The notes beneath the pieces were generated by a model, which ran no database searches, was not told where the DNA came from, and worked only from the letters and a program-made list of their open reading frames with translations. Source: Lateolabrax maculatus (Eukaryota > Chordata > Actinopteri > Acropomatiformes > Lateolabracidae). Taken from it: DNA of 64,000 nt. Position numbers and translations under genes: made by a program. The stretch covers positions 20,708,501 through 20,772,500 of the forward strand of contig CM062210.1 in NCBI GenBank assembly GCA_031216445.1, in the 5' to 3' direction. This document shows positions 61,577-64,000 of this stretch, piece after piece; position 1 is the stretch's first letter; each line of letters opens with the position of its first letter.

Positions 61577-62608
61577 ATACATAATACAATGGCATGAAAC
61601 GTGTTCACAAACAGAATCCAATGATTTATGTTGTTGTAAAGTTGTGGCCAAGCTGTCTGTCAGGATCAAAGGTGGAAGTATAGCGTGATGGTATAGTACC
61701 AGAAAGCAGGGCCCTAGTTACTCCTCAGAACACTGAAGTCATGCCCTCGGTTTATTTATTTATTTTTTCTTTGGGTAGTTTGAGAGTTTTAGCGATTTAG
61801 GGAAAGCTAGCAATGTATTAAATGCATCGACTAACCAAATACACACGTACACAGATGAATAGGTCAATGAGCCTAAACCATAGCCGATGTAAATCTCAAA
61901 AAAGCTAGTATGTGGACTTGAGATTTATTTTGTCAAACAGTATTTTTAATGTTTGGAGGCCTTTTTTTTACTAGGGATTAGTCACTATGAGTTACCTCTT
62001 TCACGTTACACATAGTCATTTGATGCATTGTTAGTGCAGCTTTAAATAAATACAGTTTAATTCTGATTCATTTAGCAACATAGAATGCTTATACAGACCA
62101 GTCTTCAAAAACCCACACCACTGAAAAAAGCAGTAGCTAGAATTACCGAACAAAAATCTGTGGCAGCAGTTGCTGTCAAGAGAAAGTCGGTGGTTTTGTA
62201 CACATTCTACACGTGTGCAAGTGGAAACAACTTGCATGGTGAGGACTGTGCAGCTGTACATGCCACTGCTAAGTAGGTTATCCTACACACTTAATCACAT
62301 TAAATATTAAAGAAGGTTCTTTAAATAAAGCTGTGCCTGGAAAATTAGGCCCTCCACAATGCTTTTTCCTAATGCCGAGGGGAATACAAGCGAGGTAGAA
62401 GAAGATGGAGAGAGGGGGAAGGGGAGAATATGTGTTTGTACATGTACGTACAGCGGAGCTCTACACTGATGTTAAGTGTGCTGATGACCGCTGTGTGTGC
62501 ACTGTGCCCTATATGGAGGTCCCTGTGGAGAAAGAATGTGTCCATGTGGACATGACTTTTAAAAATTGTCCTTGTAATTAATTAAAATATATGTATCAAA
62601 GCCTGTTG

Positions 62609-62735
62609 TATCTTCTTCCTCTTTGCCATAGAGCTCCATTGTTGTCCAAAAACCTCCACTGTTGCACGTTCCTTCATCACCACCAACACACACACTAGTT
62701 TATTCTGACTCAGTCCCACACACACACACCGTCCT
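62609..62735 (+). repeat. dispersed repeat, family 2 copy B
   Basis: This is the partner of 13387-13535, with the same word order and a slightly shorter length, ending near CGTCCTGCTGC. Confidence 0.6.
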
Positions 62736-64000
62736 GCTGCAACAGATACTCACTAGAGCAGCAACCAGCTGTTTTAAGCAATTACTGTTCACTTCTAGTT
62801 TGTATGGATGTCATTTACACCAGTCTTTCCATCACAAACTGGGGTATTTGAAGTCACATGGGAGTATAAATAAACAGTTCTGATTCAGATTATGGTTTTC
62901 AAATGTATGTCATCTGAATTATCAAGTAAGTGCTTTGGGGACATGAATGTAAAGGGTTTCAAAAGGAACTATATGTTTGTCAGCCATTTTAAAGATTGAC
63001 ATCTTGCAGCAATATTTTTTAGTAGGCAATGGTTTGTAATATTCAACAGCATCCATCATCCTAAACAGACTGTCATGCCCACTAAAAGTGATGTGTTCCT
63101 GTCACTCTGACACCAACATCACTCAAACTGCTCCACAAAGTGCTTTTATTCTGAAACAGTAGCAGAGGGGAGGGAAAATCACCGTAGGTATGGTGTTGGG
63201 ATCGATTCATTGTGTTGATGGATGTAAAGTGAAGTTATGCATCTGTTTCACATATTAACAGGTCCCAATATTCTATTTAACCTCTCAGTAAAGAGATATC
63301 TTGTTTATTTCTTAGCCATAAATAATTATATCTCTGAATGAGAATTAATGTATTATTGGTTGAATATCTTCATTTTTATGCCGCCACCTGATGCAACACA
63401 GTGTCAACACAGTACATCGCTGAAGCTGATTAATGGCTGCACTGCTGCGTAGGGTTACATAACAGTAGGGACGTCAATCAAGACACAATTCTGGGGGGCA
63501 TCACAATTAGAGCGGGGGGGGCATGAGGGTTCTTCCCCAGAAAAAAAAGGAAAGAAAATAATGACGCAATTTTCTGCAATTGGAGACATAAGATCAAAGA
63601 CTTTGGGAGTATTATTTGAAAACTTCACTAAATCAGCCATTGTAGCTCAGTATCCCCCACTTTATATCTGAGGGTAAATACTGTATATTTTATTTAGAGA
63701 TTCTCATGTCACTTATTTGTGCTGTTGTGGAGATTGAAACTGACACTCACTTATTCACTCACTTCCACATTAGCCTCTACACTGCTGCCACTTTTCTTGA
63801 AAAATAGCTAATTCTCGTTGGCTTCACTGAAGAGTTTTATGGAGCATAAATCGACTTAAAAAGACAATATCCACAATGCAAATTCTTTTAGAGAACATAG
63901 ATAAGAAAGCCACTCTTCCTCTAAAAGGTGACTATGGAGCACCAACATTTCTCTGCTGAAAATATGATTCTTGAACAGCTACCATATACAGCCTTCAGAT

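Larger units (their letters stand above)
60031..64000. other. intergenic, downstream of snx7
   Basis: Apart from the RTE-like insertion and two dispersed repeat copies, nothing is recognisable. No plppr5-like coding exon was found. Confidence 0.65.

Noticed and set aside
60031..64000. A plppr5 exon at the downstream edge
   Set aside because: No frame encodes a recognisable lipid phosphatase-related segment with splice sites.

Overview
This window is vertebrate nuclear DNA, almost certainly from a teleost fish. It is AT-leaning and intron-rich, with many dinucleotide microsatellites and several repeat families that I recognise as typical of fish: L2/CR1-like and RTE-like LINE remnants, tRNA-derived SINEs, and short hAT-like non-autonomous transposons. 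There are no operons, ribosome binding sites or prokaryotic genes. Most open reading frames longer than 60 codons are chance or repeat-encoded.

One protein-coding gene can be supported, and it appears complete. It is sorting nexin 7 (snx7) on the + strand, with nine coding exons from the ATG at 25209 to the TAA at 59119. Every intron is GT-AG, the exons join in frame, and the predicted protein is 441 residues. It has an acidic N-terminus, a PX phosphoinositide-binding domain (about 85-202) and a C-terminal BAR region (about 203-435). Exon 2 carries a run of 25 consecutive glutamates encoded by a GAG microsatellite just before the PX domain. The leader contains a 12-codon upstream ORF whose stop overlaps the snx7 start as ATGA.

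Layout: 1-25 kb is intergenic DNA upstream of snx7. It holds a LINE reverse-transcriptase remnant (1789-3047), a SINE (3955-4175), an L2-like LINE 3' end (6715-7457), a SINE fragment (9745-9840), a MITE (20611-21227), and unique-looking blocks rich in homeodomain and POU-type motifs that could be conserved regulatory elements. From 25.06 to 60.0 kb is snx7: a CpG-rich promoter and exon 1, an 8.4 kb intron 1 containing an intact-ended hAT-type MITE with a perfect 8-bp target duplication, a cluster of exons 2-6 (33.7-36.6 kb), then exons 7, 8 and 9 separated by introns of 2.7, 4.8 and 14.7 kb. Intron 8 contains a perfect RFX X-box. From 60.0 to 64.0 kb is downstream intergenic DNA with an RTE-like retroposon fragment flanked by a perfect 14-bp target duplication.

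In human the order is DPYD - MIR137 - SNX7 - PLPPR5. If this is conserved here, the upstream 25 kb lies in the dpyd/mir137-snx7 interval and the end of the window approaches plppr5. I found neither a mir-137 hairpin nor any dpyd or plppr5 exon. Nothing in the window amounts to a wholly new system. The most interesting signals are the polyglutamate tract, the stop-start uORF, the RFX-site cluster in the last intron, and the datable transposon insertions.
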